Positions 15,711 to 22,621 are shown, counted from the first letter of the stretch. The stretch is 64,000 nt of DNA from Chryseobacterium sp. MA9 (GCF_024399315.1 NZ_CP075170.1:2356001-2420000); one strand, 5' to 3'. Notes: generated from the sequence alone by a model not told the origin. Made by a program: numbers and translations.

Positions 15711-16730
15711 TCAGGCCTCTTTTAAAATTTCAGGGTTTTTCATTAGATAATCCAATGCTTCTTTCACTGCCTGTTCAGGGCTTTTGGGATTAAATCCCAA
15801 CTCCTTTCTTGCTTTGGAAATATCAAAATCCTGCTGCAATCCGGAAAACATGCTAATATCTTTTCTTGTGAGTACCGGAGCTTTCCCACTAAGTTTTGCG
15901 GTAAATTCCATAATGGCAGCAATACTGAATAAAATTCCTTTAGGCACGGAACGGGGAATATCAAGTTTCAATTTAGGATAAAGCTGATTGGCTAAAATAG
16001 TGGTATCAGTAATGGTCATACATTTTTCATTGGCCAGAATATAACGTTCACCAGAACGTCCTTTTTCTGCTGCCAGATAACATCCTTCCGCCACATCTTT
16101 CACATCTATCCAGTTCAGGGTAATTTTGGTATCTACCGGAATTTTCTTGTTCAGGATAAGCTTCAATACTCCATAGGAAACATTTAATGGAGAAAATGCT
16201 TCACTGCCTATCATCGCAGAAGGCATTACGGAAATAAGTTCTATTCCCAATTTTGCAGCCAGATCAAAAGCCAGTTTCTCACCGTCATTCTTAGAATTGT
16301 AATACATATCTCTACGGTCCGGATTATAGCCATTACTTTCTCTTGTTGGCAATGTTGTATAATCAAGAGCAGCAATAGAACTTACATATACTATTTTCTT
16401 CACTCCTGCTTCTGCTGCTGCTTCGATGGTATTTCTGGTTCCCGCGATATTCACATCATAGATTTCTTTTTTTGGATCTTTTGCCCATAATTTAAAAGCG
16501 GCACCTACTGCATAGAAGGTCTCCACACCCTGAAGGGCTTTTACAAAAGAAGCTTTATCTGTAATATCAGCCTGTACCAGCTCGCAATTCAGTCCTTCAA
16601 AAGGCATTCTGTTATTGGTATTCCTTACTGCGGCACGCACCGGCAGTCCTTGTTTCAGTAAAAATCTGACTAAATTATTTCCCAGATGTCCATTTGCACC
16701 GGAAACAAGACTTAAATGATTCTTTGTCAT
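15711..16730 (-). CDS. NAD-dependent epimerase/dehydratase family protein
   Basis: Extended SDR of 339 residues. The cofactor loop is SGANGHLGNNLVRFLL near the N-terminus. Further features are VQADITD, the AAEAGVKKIVYVSSIAALDY block with the catalytic Ser, and a YYNSKNDGEKLAF segment carrying the YxxxK-type pair. It resembles the dihydroflavonol-4-reductase-like branch. Substrate unknown. It lies 59 bp downstream of a Crp/Fnr regulator on the same strand and is a plausible co-transcribed target. Confidence 0.9.
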   Translation of the reverse strand: MTKNHLSLVSGANGHLGNNLVRFLLKQGLPVRAAVRNTNNRMPFEGLNCELVQADITDKASFVKALQGVETFYAVGAAFKLWAKDPKKEIYDVNIAGTRNTIEAAAEAGVKKIVYVSSIAALDYTTLPTRESNGYNPDRRDMYYNSKNDGEKLAFDLAAKLGIELISVMPSAMIGSEAFSPLNVSYGVLKLILNKKIPVDTKITLNWIDVKDVAEGCYLAAEKGRSGERYILANEKCMTITDTTILANQLYPKLKLDIPRSVPKGILFSIAAIMEFTAKLSGKAPVLTRKDISMFSGLQQDFDISKARKELGFNPKSPEQAVKEALDYLMKNPEILKEA

Positions 16731-16789
16731 TGCATTGATTTTAATGCTGCAAAGTTCATCTTCCCAGAACCGGAACCACTTGACTTTTG

Positions 16790-17365
16790 TTAGTTAATTA
16801 TTTTTCTCCGAATTCTGCTCAGACTTTCAGGTTTCATTCCTAAAAATGAAGCAATATACTGAATAGGAACATTCTGAATAATTTCCGGATATTCTTTCAT
16901 GAGTTTCAGGTAGCGCTGTTCGGCATTCAAAGCTGACAATTCTCTCGAACGGTTCTCATTGTAAGCAATTGATTGTTGAAAAACTGAAATACTAAAATCT
17001 TTCATTGCCTGACTTTTGGCAGTGAGGTAATCCAGGTTTTCTTTTGAAATTCTCAAAAGTTCAGCGTCTGTGATGCATTCCACATTATTTTCAGAAACTG
17101 TACCATTAATAAAATCTGAATATGAAGTAAAAAATCCAGGTGGACAATTGATATGAGTGGTAATCTCACTGCCGTTCTGGTCATTATAAAAAAGTCTGAG
17201 ATAGCCTGAAACAATATAGTAAAGATAATGAGGAACCTTCCCTGCTTTTTCTATCACAGTGTTTTTTGAAAACACCACCGGCTCAAAATATTGTTGGACA
17301 GCTTCTGTTTCTTCACTGGTAAAGTTATGGTCTGATCGGATGTATTGTAAAAGCTTGTCATGCAT
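16790..17365 (-). CDS. Crp/Fnr family transcriptional regulator
   Basis: 191 residues. The N-terminal cyclic-nucleotide-binding beta-barrel spans about residues 20-120 (FSKNTVIEKAGKVPHYLYYI, VSGYLRLFY). A long dimer helix and a C-terminal winged helix with the recognition segment YIASFLGMKPESLSRIRRKI follow. No Fe-S cysteine cluster is evident, and the cAMP-contact motif is not clearly conserved. It therefore belongs to the large group of Bacteroidota Crp-like regulators with unknown effectors. A TAGCTTTG -7 box lies on the minus strand at 17391-17398. It heads a probable two-gene unit with the SDR gene. Confidence 0.9.
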   Translation of the reverse strand: MHDKLLQYIRSDHNFTSEETEAVQQYFEPVVFSKNTVIEKAGKVPHYLYYIVSGYLRLFYNDQNGSEITTHINCPPGFFTSYSDFINGTVSENNVECITDAELLRISKENLDYLTAKSQAMKDFSISVFQQSIAYNENRSRELSALNAEQRYLKLMKEYPEIIQNVPIQYIASFLGMKPESLSRIRRKIIN

Positions 17366-17561
17366 CGAAGTAAAAATTTTGAGTCTTTTACAAAGCTACC
17401 AAAAGAAAACTTTAAAATTTATTAGTTTAAAAAATATTCATCTGTTCATGTAACATTCCGGATTCAATAGTTGTCTTGTATACATAATCGAAAGAAAGCT
17501 GTTGAGAAAACAGTAACTGAGATTAGTAAGCATTATTGAATCAGGATAAAAACTATACCAC

Positions 17562-17601
17562 AGCCAGCAGTCTCCTTTACGATGTGACCTGTTGGCTTTT
17601 T
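17562..17601. terminator. Hairpin terminator next to the membrane-protein stop
   Basis: Stem AGCCAGCAG/CTGTTGGCT (9 pairs, one G-U) around an 18-base loop. A T run follows on the plus strand; on the minus strand it comes right after the stop of the membrane-protein gene. Together with an inverted repeat at 17461-17469/17534-17542, it could also end a short plus-strand RNA. Confidence 0.6.
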
Positions 17602-17959
17602 ATTTATTTACAACCAAATTCCTTACTGTAACAAAATAATATATCATTCCTCCAACAAAATAAGCCAGCACATCAAAAAAATCTCCGGTAAAGTATACAG
17701 ATAGTTTCGGACAAAGAACCTCAAACAGAAAACACAGATAAAGTACTGATGTCAATACAAATTTCAAATCTGGTTTCCATTGATAGCCTAAGATAGCATT
17801 CATCGTAAATTCTATTAGATAACAATACATAGGGACGGTAATACTATCTGCAAAATAATCATTGATAACGGGAATATAAATTCCGTGTTGTCTCAGTAAA
17901 ACTATCACTCCCCAGGCTGCCAGTCCCAGCAGAAACCAATATGAAATTCTTATTTTCAT
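17600..17959 (-). CDS. Small four-helix membrane protein (DUF2809-like)
   Basis: 119 residues from the ATG at 17959; a GTG three bases earlier is also possible. Four hydrophobic segments are seen (about residues 8-24, 38-55, 66-82 and 92-110). The loop between helices 3 and 4 contains PKLSVYFTGDFFDVLAYFVG. This layout resembles the small DUF2809-like proteins often labelled magnesium-citrate transporters in flavobacteria, but no transport activity is supported. The start overlaps the stop of a 46-codon ORF (TGATG), implying translational coupling. A TetR gene lies divergent upstream. Confidence 0.75.
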   Translation of the reverse strand: MKIRISYWFLLGLAAWGVIVLLRQHGIYIPVINDYFADSITVPMYCYLIEFTMNAILGYQWKPDLKFVLTSVLYLCFLFEVLCPKLSVYFTGDFFDVLAYFVGGMIYYFVTVRNLVVNK

Positions 17960-18099
17960 CACATGTGAAGTACTGCCATTATTACTCCAAGAATTACCTG
18001 CAGTATTTTTGATATAACTTCCTGATTATCTGTTTTATTTTCTTTTTCTGTGCTTTCTACTGATTCATAATTGAATTTTTGCTTACCTTCCATTTCCAT
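17959..18099 (-). CDS. 46-residue single-helix membrane peptide
   Basis: Small ORF starting at the ATG at 18099. The charged, soluble first half (about 28 residues rich in Glu, Lys, Asn) is followed by one hydrophobic helix, ILQVILGVIMAVL, at the C-terminus. A TATATTTG -7 box on the minus strand lies 15 bp upstream, and a 24-bp palindrome lies just beyond it. The stop overlaps the next start as TGATG. These signals support translation; function unknown. Confidence 0.55.
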   Translation of the reverse strand: MEMEGKQKFNYESVESTEKENKTDNQEVISKILQVILGVIMAVLHM

Positions 18100-18113
18100 A
18101 TAATTTTATATTG

Positions 18114-18147
18114 CAAATATATTAAATTAGAACAATTGTTCTAATTT
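18114..18147 (-). promoter_or_regulatory. Promoter box and 24-bp palindromic operator
   Basis: A perfect 24-bp palindrome at 18124-18147 (half-site AAATTAGAACAA) lies immediately upstream of the minus-strand -7 box TATATTTG (18114-18121). It sits between the small membrane operon and the divergent TetR gene, the usual place for a TetR operator. Confidence 0.65.
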
Positions 18148-18192
18148 TGAATGTATGATTTATATCCACTCTTATATTCTTATCTTTGAGGT

Positions 18193-18813
18193 ATGAAGAC
18201 CAAGGATAAAATTCTGTCCAAAGCACTGGAGTTATTTAATGAAAAAGGGTATAACAATATTACCACAAGGCATATTGCGGCTGAACTCAGCATCAGTGCG
18301 GGCAATCTGCATTATCATTTCACCCACTCTGAAGACATTATTAAAATCCTTTTCTCAGAACTTACCCTGAAAATGGATGAACTGCTGAACCACATGAAAA
18401 AAATGGAGAATAAAACACTGGATGATCTTTATCAGTTTACTTATTCTACCTGTGAAATCTTTTATTCTTATCGTTTTGTATTTATTAATTTTGTAGATAT
18501 ACTCAATCAGATTCCTGAAATAGAATCCAGGTATGAAGGGATCAATTTCAGTAGAAAAGAGGAATTTCAGCTCATCTTTTCAGACCTTCAAAAGAGTAAT
18601 ATTTTTCAGAAAGACGTTCCTCATTTTATCGTAGAATGCCTTACTGAACAAATTTTCATTATTGCAGACAACTGGCTTACCCACAATAGACTTATCTTAA
18701 AACTCAGTCCCAAAGAAGCAATACAGCATTATACGCTTCTTCAGATGAATCTTTTTTATCCGCTTCTCAATAAAGAACAGCAAAAACTTTATGAAAAACA
18801 TTATATCCAATAG
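18193..18813 (+). CDS. TetR/AcrR family transcriptional regulator
   Basis: 206 residues. The N-terminal HTH is at residues 4-50 (KILSKALELFNEKGYNNITT, then LSISAGNLHYHFTHSEDII). It is followed by a helical ligand domain with many aromatic residues. A -7 box TATCTTTG at 18181-18188 ends only 4 bp before the ATG, so the message is predicted to have almost no 5' leader. The divergent 24-bp palindrome is the probable operator. The downstream acetyltransferase gene overlaps its end by 23 bp, suggesting co-transcription. Confidence 0.92.
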   Translation: MKTKDKILSKALELFNEKGYNNITTRHIAAELSISAGNLHYHFTHSEDIIKILFSELTLKMDELLNHMKKMENKTLDDLYQFTYSTCEIFYSYRFVFINFVDILNQIPEIESRYEGINFSRKEEFQLIFSDLQKSNIFQKDVPHFIVECLTEQIFIIADNWLTHNRLILKLSPKEAIQHYTLLQMNLFYPLLNKEQQKLYEKHYIQ

Positions 18814-19288
18814 TCAAAGTATTACCATCAGAAAAGGGATAAGGAAAGATCTCCCTGAAATGCTGGAGCTTTTTACAGCTACTATAGATGAGGTATGTAA
18901 AAAAGACTATAATTCCCAACAGCTCGAAGCATGGAAATCCGGTGCAAAGAATGAAGAGAGATGGATAAATGTGATTAGCAGTCAATATGTTTTAATTGCT
19001 GAAGGTGGAAATCAGATCGTGGGTTTTTGCACTCTCGATGAAGGAAATTATATTGATCTGCTTTTTGTACATAAAGATCATCAGCATAAAGGTATTGCAT
19101 CTGCGCTTTATAATGCAATTGAAAAAGAAGCTCTTCAGCAACATGAGAAACTGCTCACAGCGGATGTAAGCAAAACTGCCAGAACCTTTTTTGAAAAAAA
19201 GGGCTTTCAAGTTGTTCAGGAACAGACTGTCAAGGTAAAAGAAATTATGCTTACCAATTATAAAATGACAAAAAACCTCATCTCTTAA
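18791..19288 (+). CDS. GNAT family N-acetyltransferase
   Basis: 165 residues, single GNAT domain. The acetyl-CoA-binding motif A is YIDLLFVHKDHQHKGIASAL, with the typical Q/R-x-x-G-x-A pyrophosphate loop. The motif B-like end is TAAxxFFEKKGF (VSKTARTFFEKKGFQVVQE). The acceptor substrate is unknown. It overlaps the TetR gene by 23 bp and is followed 10 bp later by an AraC gene, so the three probably form one unit. Confidence 0.88.
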   Translation: MKNIISNSQSITIRKGIRKDLPEMLELFTATIDEVCKKDYNSQQLEAWKSGAKNEERWINVISSQYVLIAEGGNQIVGFCTLDEGNYIDLLFVHKDHQHKGIASALYNAIEKEALQQHEKLLTADVSKTARTFFEKKGFQVVQEQTVKVKEIMLTNYKMTKNLIS

Positions 19289-19298
19289 TTTCTGAATA

Positions 19299-20117
19299 AT
19301 GGAATTACAACCGGAATATAATGAGTTTAGAATTTCAGTTCCTCAGGAATTTGAAAATGTATTTACTCATTTTTATTTTGCTGAAAATACTTCTGAAACA
19401 TCAGTTACCAAAACCCTTTTACCCACTTATCAGACTATTTTGTTATTCTGTTTTGGAAAAAGTGCCACGATGTCTACACGGGAAAAAACAATCATTAGTG
19501 TTGATAAATGTACGGTATTTGGTCCGGCGAGACAATCTTTTGAATATACACTTCCGGCAGGCTGTTCTATTCTTGTAGCAAATTTTAAAGATGATGCATT
19601 CTTCAGATTTTTTGGAAAAATATCCATTGAACAGTCGGTAAGACATCCTGACGAACTGCTGGAGGAAAATTGTTTTACAGATCTTTGGTATCAGCTTACA
19701 CAATTAGATTCAACCGTAGAACAGGTGAATTATATCCTTGATTTCTGCAAACCATATCTGCAAGACCGGGATATCACGGGCCAGCTTTTAAGTAGTTTTG
19801 ATAACGGTCTTTTAAATCCTGTTAAAGTAATTGCAGAGCAAACCCAACAGACGGAAAGAAACATTCAGCGCAAACAGAAAGAGCAATTTGGATATTCTCT
19901 GAAAGAACTTACCCGCTACAACCGCTTTTTAAAAGCAATAAAAATCATTGAAAAGGAAACCGGAAAGCAGCGTAAAGTGAAATGGTTTAGCATCATTGAT
20001 GAGTGCGGTTATTATGATCAAAGCCAGCTTATTCATGATTTCAAACATTTTATCAACATTTCGCCTGCTCAGTATTTAAAATTCCAGCAGGACATCTGCA
20101 ATCCAAAGTCCAAATAG
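19299..20117 (+). CDS. AraC family transcriptional regulator
   Basis: 272 residues. The N-terminal ~150 residues are a DUF6597-like sensing domain (LLPTYQTILLFCFGKSA; GPARQSFEYTLPAGCSILV). The C-terminal AraC HTH region (about 180-265) includes AEQTQQTERNIQRKQKEQFG, SIIDECGYYDQSQLIHDFKH and ISPAQYLKFQQD. The helices are intact and typical of an AraC activator. The quinone reductase gene starts 75 bp downstream and has an operator-like dyad in its promoter, so it is a candidate target. Confidence 0.88.
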   Translation: MELQPEYNEFRISVPQEFENVFTHFYFAENTSETSVTKTLLPTYQTILLFCFGKSATMSTREKTIISVDKCTVFGPARQSFEYTLPAGCSILVANFKDDAFFRFFGKISIEQSVRHPDELLEENCFTDLWYQLTQLDSTVEQVNYILDFCKPYLQDRDITGQLLSSFDNGLLNPVKVIAEQTQQTERNIQRKQKEQFGYSLKELTRYNRFLKAIKIIEKETGKQRKVKWFSIIDECGYYDQSQLIHDFKHFINISPAQYLKFQQDICNPKSK

Positions 20118-20143
20118 ATCATTTCGTTTTCTTACAATTTTTG

Positions 20144-20166
20144 AAAAGTATACCAAACTACTTTTG
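20144..20166 (+). promoter_or_regulatory. Operator dyad over the quinone reductase promoter
   Basis: Perfect dyad AAAAGTA - 8 bp - TACTTTT at 20144-20165. Its right arm is part of the -7 box TACTTTTG (20159-20166). A second, 9-bp inverted repeat (TGTCTCATT at 20165-20173, AATGAGACA at 20192-20200) overlaps the start codon. Confidence 0.55.
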
Positions 20167-20192
20167 TCTCATTAATCTTAACAATCAAGACA

Positions 20193-20783
20193 ATGAGACA
20201 TTTAATAATTTACGCACACCCTAATGAAAACAGTTTAAATCATCACCTTTTAAGTACTGTTGTTGAAACACTTCAGTCCCATGATCAGGAGGTCATAGTG
20301 AGAAATCTTTATAAAATTAGTTTTGATCCTGTATTTTCTTTGACTGATATGCAGGGGCAACGCATGGGAAAAGTATCTGAGGATGTAAAAATTGAACAGG
20401 AATATATTTCATGGGCAGAACAGATCACTTTCATTTATCCTATCTGGTGGACGGGGCTTCCTGCTATGATGAAAGGGTACATAGACCGCGTTTTCAGTTA
20501 TGGTTTTGCTTACCGTTATGATCAGGGTATACAAAAAGGACTTCTGAAAGATAAAAAGACCGTGATTATCAACACTCATGGAAAATCTCATGAAGAATAT
20601 GAAAAAACAGGGATGGATAAAGCACTCACTTTAACCTCTGATAACGGAATTTTTATCTACTCCGGGCTGGAAATCATCAAACATTTATTTTTTGATAAGG
20701 CAGATAAAGCTACTTCCGAAGATTTTGAGATCTGGAAAGATCAAATTAAAAACTTATACTCTGAGCATGTCCTTAACTATTAA
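20193..20783 (+). CDS. NAD(P)H-dependent oxidoreductase, flavodoxin-like fold
   Basis: 196 residues of the NQO1/KefF/MdaB flavodoxin-like group. The N-terminal LIIYAHPNENSLNHHLLSTV carries the FMN/FAD phosphate loop. The central block ITFIYPIWWTGLPAMMKGYI, followed by DRVFSYGFAYRY, is the signature of the family. Predicted two-electron quinone reductase using a flavin cofactor in the cytoplasm. A 43-codon ORF begins 10 bp after its stop. Regulation by the upstream AraC or a quinone-responsive repressor is suggested by the promoter dyad but not proven. Confidence 0.92.
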   Translation: MRHLIIYAHPNENSLNHHLLSTVVETLQSHDQEVIVRNLYKISFDPVFSLTDMQGQRMGKVSEDVKIEQEYISWAEQITFIYPIWWTGLPAMMKGYIDRVFSYGFAYRYDQGIQKGLLKDKKTVIINTHGKSHEEYEKTGMDKALTLTSDNGIFIYSGLEIIKHLFFDKADKATSEDFEIWKDQIKNLYSEHVLNY

Positions 20784-20793
20784 ATAACAATTA

Positions 20794-20925
20794 ATGAAAA
20801 CAAACACTGATAAACAGACCATTAACACATTATCAATCAACACCTATAAGCTGACAAAGAAAATTGTAAAATATAGTTTTTACATCTTTATCCTGTATTT
20901 TGCTTTTAAGGGATTTATGGCATGA
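20794..20925 (+). CDS. 43-residue putative membrane peptide
   Basis: ATG-initiated ORF 10 bp after the quinone reductase stop. Residues 1-25 are polar with several Lys and Thr. Residues 26-41 form one hydrophobic, aromatic helix (YSFYIFILYFAFKGF). It may be co-transcribed with the reductase. No homologue recognised. Confidence 0.45.
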   Translation: MKTNTDKQTINTLSINTYKLTKKIVKYSFYIFILYFAFKGFMA

Positions 20926-20979
20926 AATTAGCTTCAAAAATCGCAAGTAAAATTGTTTTGAACCATTATTTTAAGCCAT

Positions 20980-21056
20980 TAAGATTGATGGATGGTTAAG
21001 TTTTTTCTTAAAAACAGATCTTGTTATAACCCTGCAATGCGTCTTAATGGTTTAAA
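20980..21056. repeat. Inverted repeat upstream of the tyrS leader promoter
   Basis: Arms TTTAAGCCATTAAGA (20980-20994) and its reverse complement with one mismatch (21042-21056), 47 bp apart, ending 2 bp before the -33 box of the tyrS leader promoter. Could be the hairpin end of the upstream transcript or a regulator site. Confidence 0.5.
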
Positions 21057-21058
21057 TA

Positions 21059-21088
21059 TTGGATTCTCAGGAAATCCCTGTATATTTA
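21059..21088 (+). promoter_or_regulatory. Promoter of the tyrS leader
   Basis: TTG at 21059-21061, 19 bp, then TATATTTA at 21081-21088, close to the Bacteroidota pattern TTG-N19-TAnnTTTG and with the same spacing as the HU promoter in this window. Transcription would start close to the ATG at 21096, so the leader message would have almost no 5' untranslated region. Confidence 0.65.
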
Positions 21089-21095
21089 CATTACA

Positions 21096-21194
21096 ATGAA
21101 ACATCTGAACAGTATATTACGTCTTCCATTCTTCAGTGAATATTACACTCCGAGCTATCGTTCGGGAAGACTTTCTATATCTGTAATTCAATAA
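21096..21194 (+). CDS. Candidate Tyr-rich leader peptide (32 codons)
   Basis: ORF of 32 codons starting right after a good promoter. The middle reads PFFSEYYTPSYRSG, with Tyr codons 16, 17 and 21 (21141-21143, 21144-21146, 21156-21158), next to two Phe codons. The Tyr codons lie just before and inside a hairpin (21150-21165), and the ORF ends 22 bp before a terminator stem. This is the expected position of an attenuator leader peptide whose translation reports tyrosyl-tRNA supply. Translation itself is inferred. Confidence 0.6.
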   Translation: MKHLNSILRLPFFSEYYTPSYRSGRLSISVIQ

Positions 21195-21240
21195 AATAAT
21201 CTAACGTATATATAGAGCCCGGACAGTACCTGTCCGGGCT
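21150..21240 (+). promoter_or_regulatory. Candidate transcription attenuator of tyrS
   Basis: Three competing pairings are visible. Pause hairpin: CCGAGC (21150-21155) with GTTCGG (21160-21165), loop TATC. Antiterminator: GTTCGGG (21160-21166) with CCCGGAC (21218-21224), extended by TCTATAT (21174-21180) with ATATAGA (21210-21216). Terminator: AGCCCGGACAG (21216-21226) with CTGTCCGGGCT (21230-21240), loop TAC, then TTTTCATTTTT. A ribosome stalled at Tyr codons 16-17 would cover the first pause arm and favour the antiterminator, letting transcription enter tyrS. Confidence 0.65.
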
Positions 21241-21250
21241 TTTCATTTTT
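21216..21250 (+). terminator. Intrinsic terminator in the tyrS leader
   Basis: Perfect 11-bp GC-rich stem with a 3-base loop, then a T-rich tail, ending 14 bp before the tyrS start codon. The hairpin itself is certain in sequence. Its role as a conditional terminator is inferred from its position. Confidence 0.85.
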
Positions 21251-21263
21251 AAAACTATTCAAC

Positions 21264-22463
21264 ATGATTCATTTATTACAAGAAAATGCAGCTATCATCC
21301 TGCCTGAAAACGGCTTGGAGGAAAAACTTGTCCAAGCTAAAGAAGAAAACAGAAAACTCACCATCAAACTGGGATTTGACCCAACAGCTCCAGATCTGCA
21401 TCTGGGACATGCAGTTGTGTTAAAAAAGCTGAAACAATTTCAGGATCTGGGACATCAGATCATTATAGTGGTAGGAAGCTTTACGGCAAGAATTGGCGAT
21501 CCTACAGGAAAAAATAAAGCCCGAAAACCTTTAAGTGCTGAAGATGTACAGCATAATGCCCAGACTTATATCAACCAGTTATCCAAAGTGATTGATGTTC
21601 AGAAAACAAAGATTGTTTTCAATTCTGACTGGCTGGATGCACTTGACTTTTCAGAGGTTATCCAACTGTTATCAAAAGTTACCGTTGCTCAATTGATGCA
21701 CCGCAATGATTTTAATAAAAGATTTACAGAAAACACTCCTATAGCCATGCATGAGCTTGTGTACCCCATTCTTCAGGGGTTTGATTCTGTAAAAATTGAA
21801 TGTGATATCGAAATGGGCGGCACAGATCAGCTTTTCAACTGTACAATGGGAAGACAGCTTCAGGAGGTACATGGAATGCCTGCACAGATCGTCATGTGTA
21901 TGCCATTGCTAAGAGGCCTTGACGGAAAAGAAAAAATGAGTAAATCTCTGAACAATATTATCGGACTTACGGACGAGCCTAATGAAATGTTTGGCAAAAC
22001 TATGTCTATTCCGGATACGTTGATTGAAGAATTTATCAACTTAACCACAGATTTTTCAATAGAAGAAAAAACGATTCTTGTTTCAAGAATGGCAGAAGAC
22101 GAAAATCCTATGAATATTAAAAAAATCATTGCCAAAAATATCATTAGCCAATACCATGATGCAGCTTCAGCAGAAAATGCGGAACAATTCTTTATCAATC
22201 AGTTTCAGAATAAAAATTTTGAAAAGAAAGTGTATGAGCCTATTTCTATAGGTTCTTTGAAGAGCATCCAAAACAAAGTATCCCTTGTGGAACTTTGTCA
22301 TCAGCTTAAAAGTGACCTCAGTAAATCGGCAGTCCGAAGGTTAATTGAAAATGGAGGAATTCAAATCAATACCAACAAAATAACGGACTCAAATGAAGAA
22401 ATTGAGCTAATCCCCCAAACTAAAATAAAAATAGGGAAAAGAGGCTTCTTTGAGCTAATATAA
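21264..22463 (+). CDS. tyrS: Tyrosyl-tRNA synthetase
   Basis: Class I aminoacyl-tRNA synthetase of 399 residues that charges tRNA-Tyr with tyrosine in the cytoplasm. The HIGH-type motif H46-L-G-H49 lies in the Rossmann fold, with KMSKS at 224-228. The tyrosine-binding MGGTDQLFNCTMGR stretch is intact. The C-terminal S4 RNA-binding domain (about 330-399) contains SKSAVRRLIENGGIQINTNK. It belongs to the TyrZ-like group, shorter at the N-terminus than E. coli TyrS. Expression is probably controlled by the leader peptide/terminator structure directly upstream. Confidence 0.97.
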   Translation: MIHLLQENAAIILPENGLEEKLVQAKEENRKLTIKLGFDPTAPDLHLGHAVVLKKLKQFQDLGHQIIIVVGSFTARIGDPTGKNKARKPLSAEDVQHNAQTYINQLSKVIDVQKTKIVFNSDWLDALDFSEVIQLLSKVTVAQLMHRNDFNKRFTENTPIAMHELVYPILQGFDSVKIECDIEMGGTDQLFNCTMGRQLQEVHGMPAQIVMCMPLLRGLDGKEKMSKSLNNIIGLTDEPNEMFGKTMSIPDTLIEEFINLTTDFSIEEKTILVSRMAEDENPMNIKKIIAKNIISQYHDAASAENAEQFFINQFQNKNFEKKVYEPISIGSLKSIQNKVSLVELCHQLKSDLSKSAVRRLIENGGIQINTNKITDSNEEIELIPQTKIKIGKRGFFELI

Positions 22464-22621
22464 AGCTGGAAGATGAGAGCTGGGGGATGGAAGTTTTGTA
22501 AGATGATGAAATGATGAAATTTTTTGATGGGAATATTTTTGAAAGCATTTGTTGAATCAAAAAAGTAAAAGTTCTTTACAATACAAAAACAACTTCCAAC
22601 CTCATTCTTCCAGCCTTCAAC
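22463..22621. repeat. Inverted intergenic repeat after tyrS
   Basis: The left block (22463-22498) has AAGCTGGAAGATGAGAGCTG and GGATGGAAGTTTTG. The right block (22590-22621) is an imperfect reverse complement (CAACTTCCAACCTCATTCTT). It fills most of the 212-bp gap between tyrS and the exonuclease gene; the rest is AT-rich with nothing recognisable. Confidence 0.6.

Noticed and set aside
20926..21263. T-box riboswitch upstream of tyrS
   Set aside because: There is no T-box core sequence or specifier-loop layout, and T-boxes are not expected in Bacteroidota. The Tyr-rich ORF with competing helices fits better.
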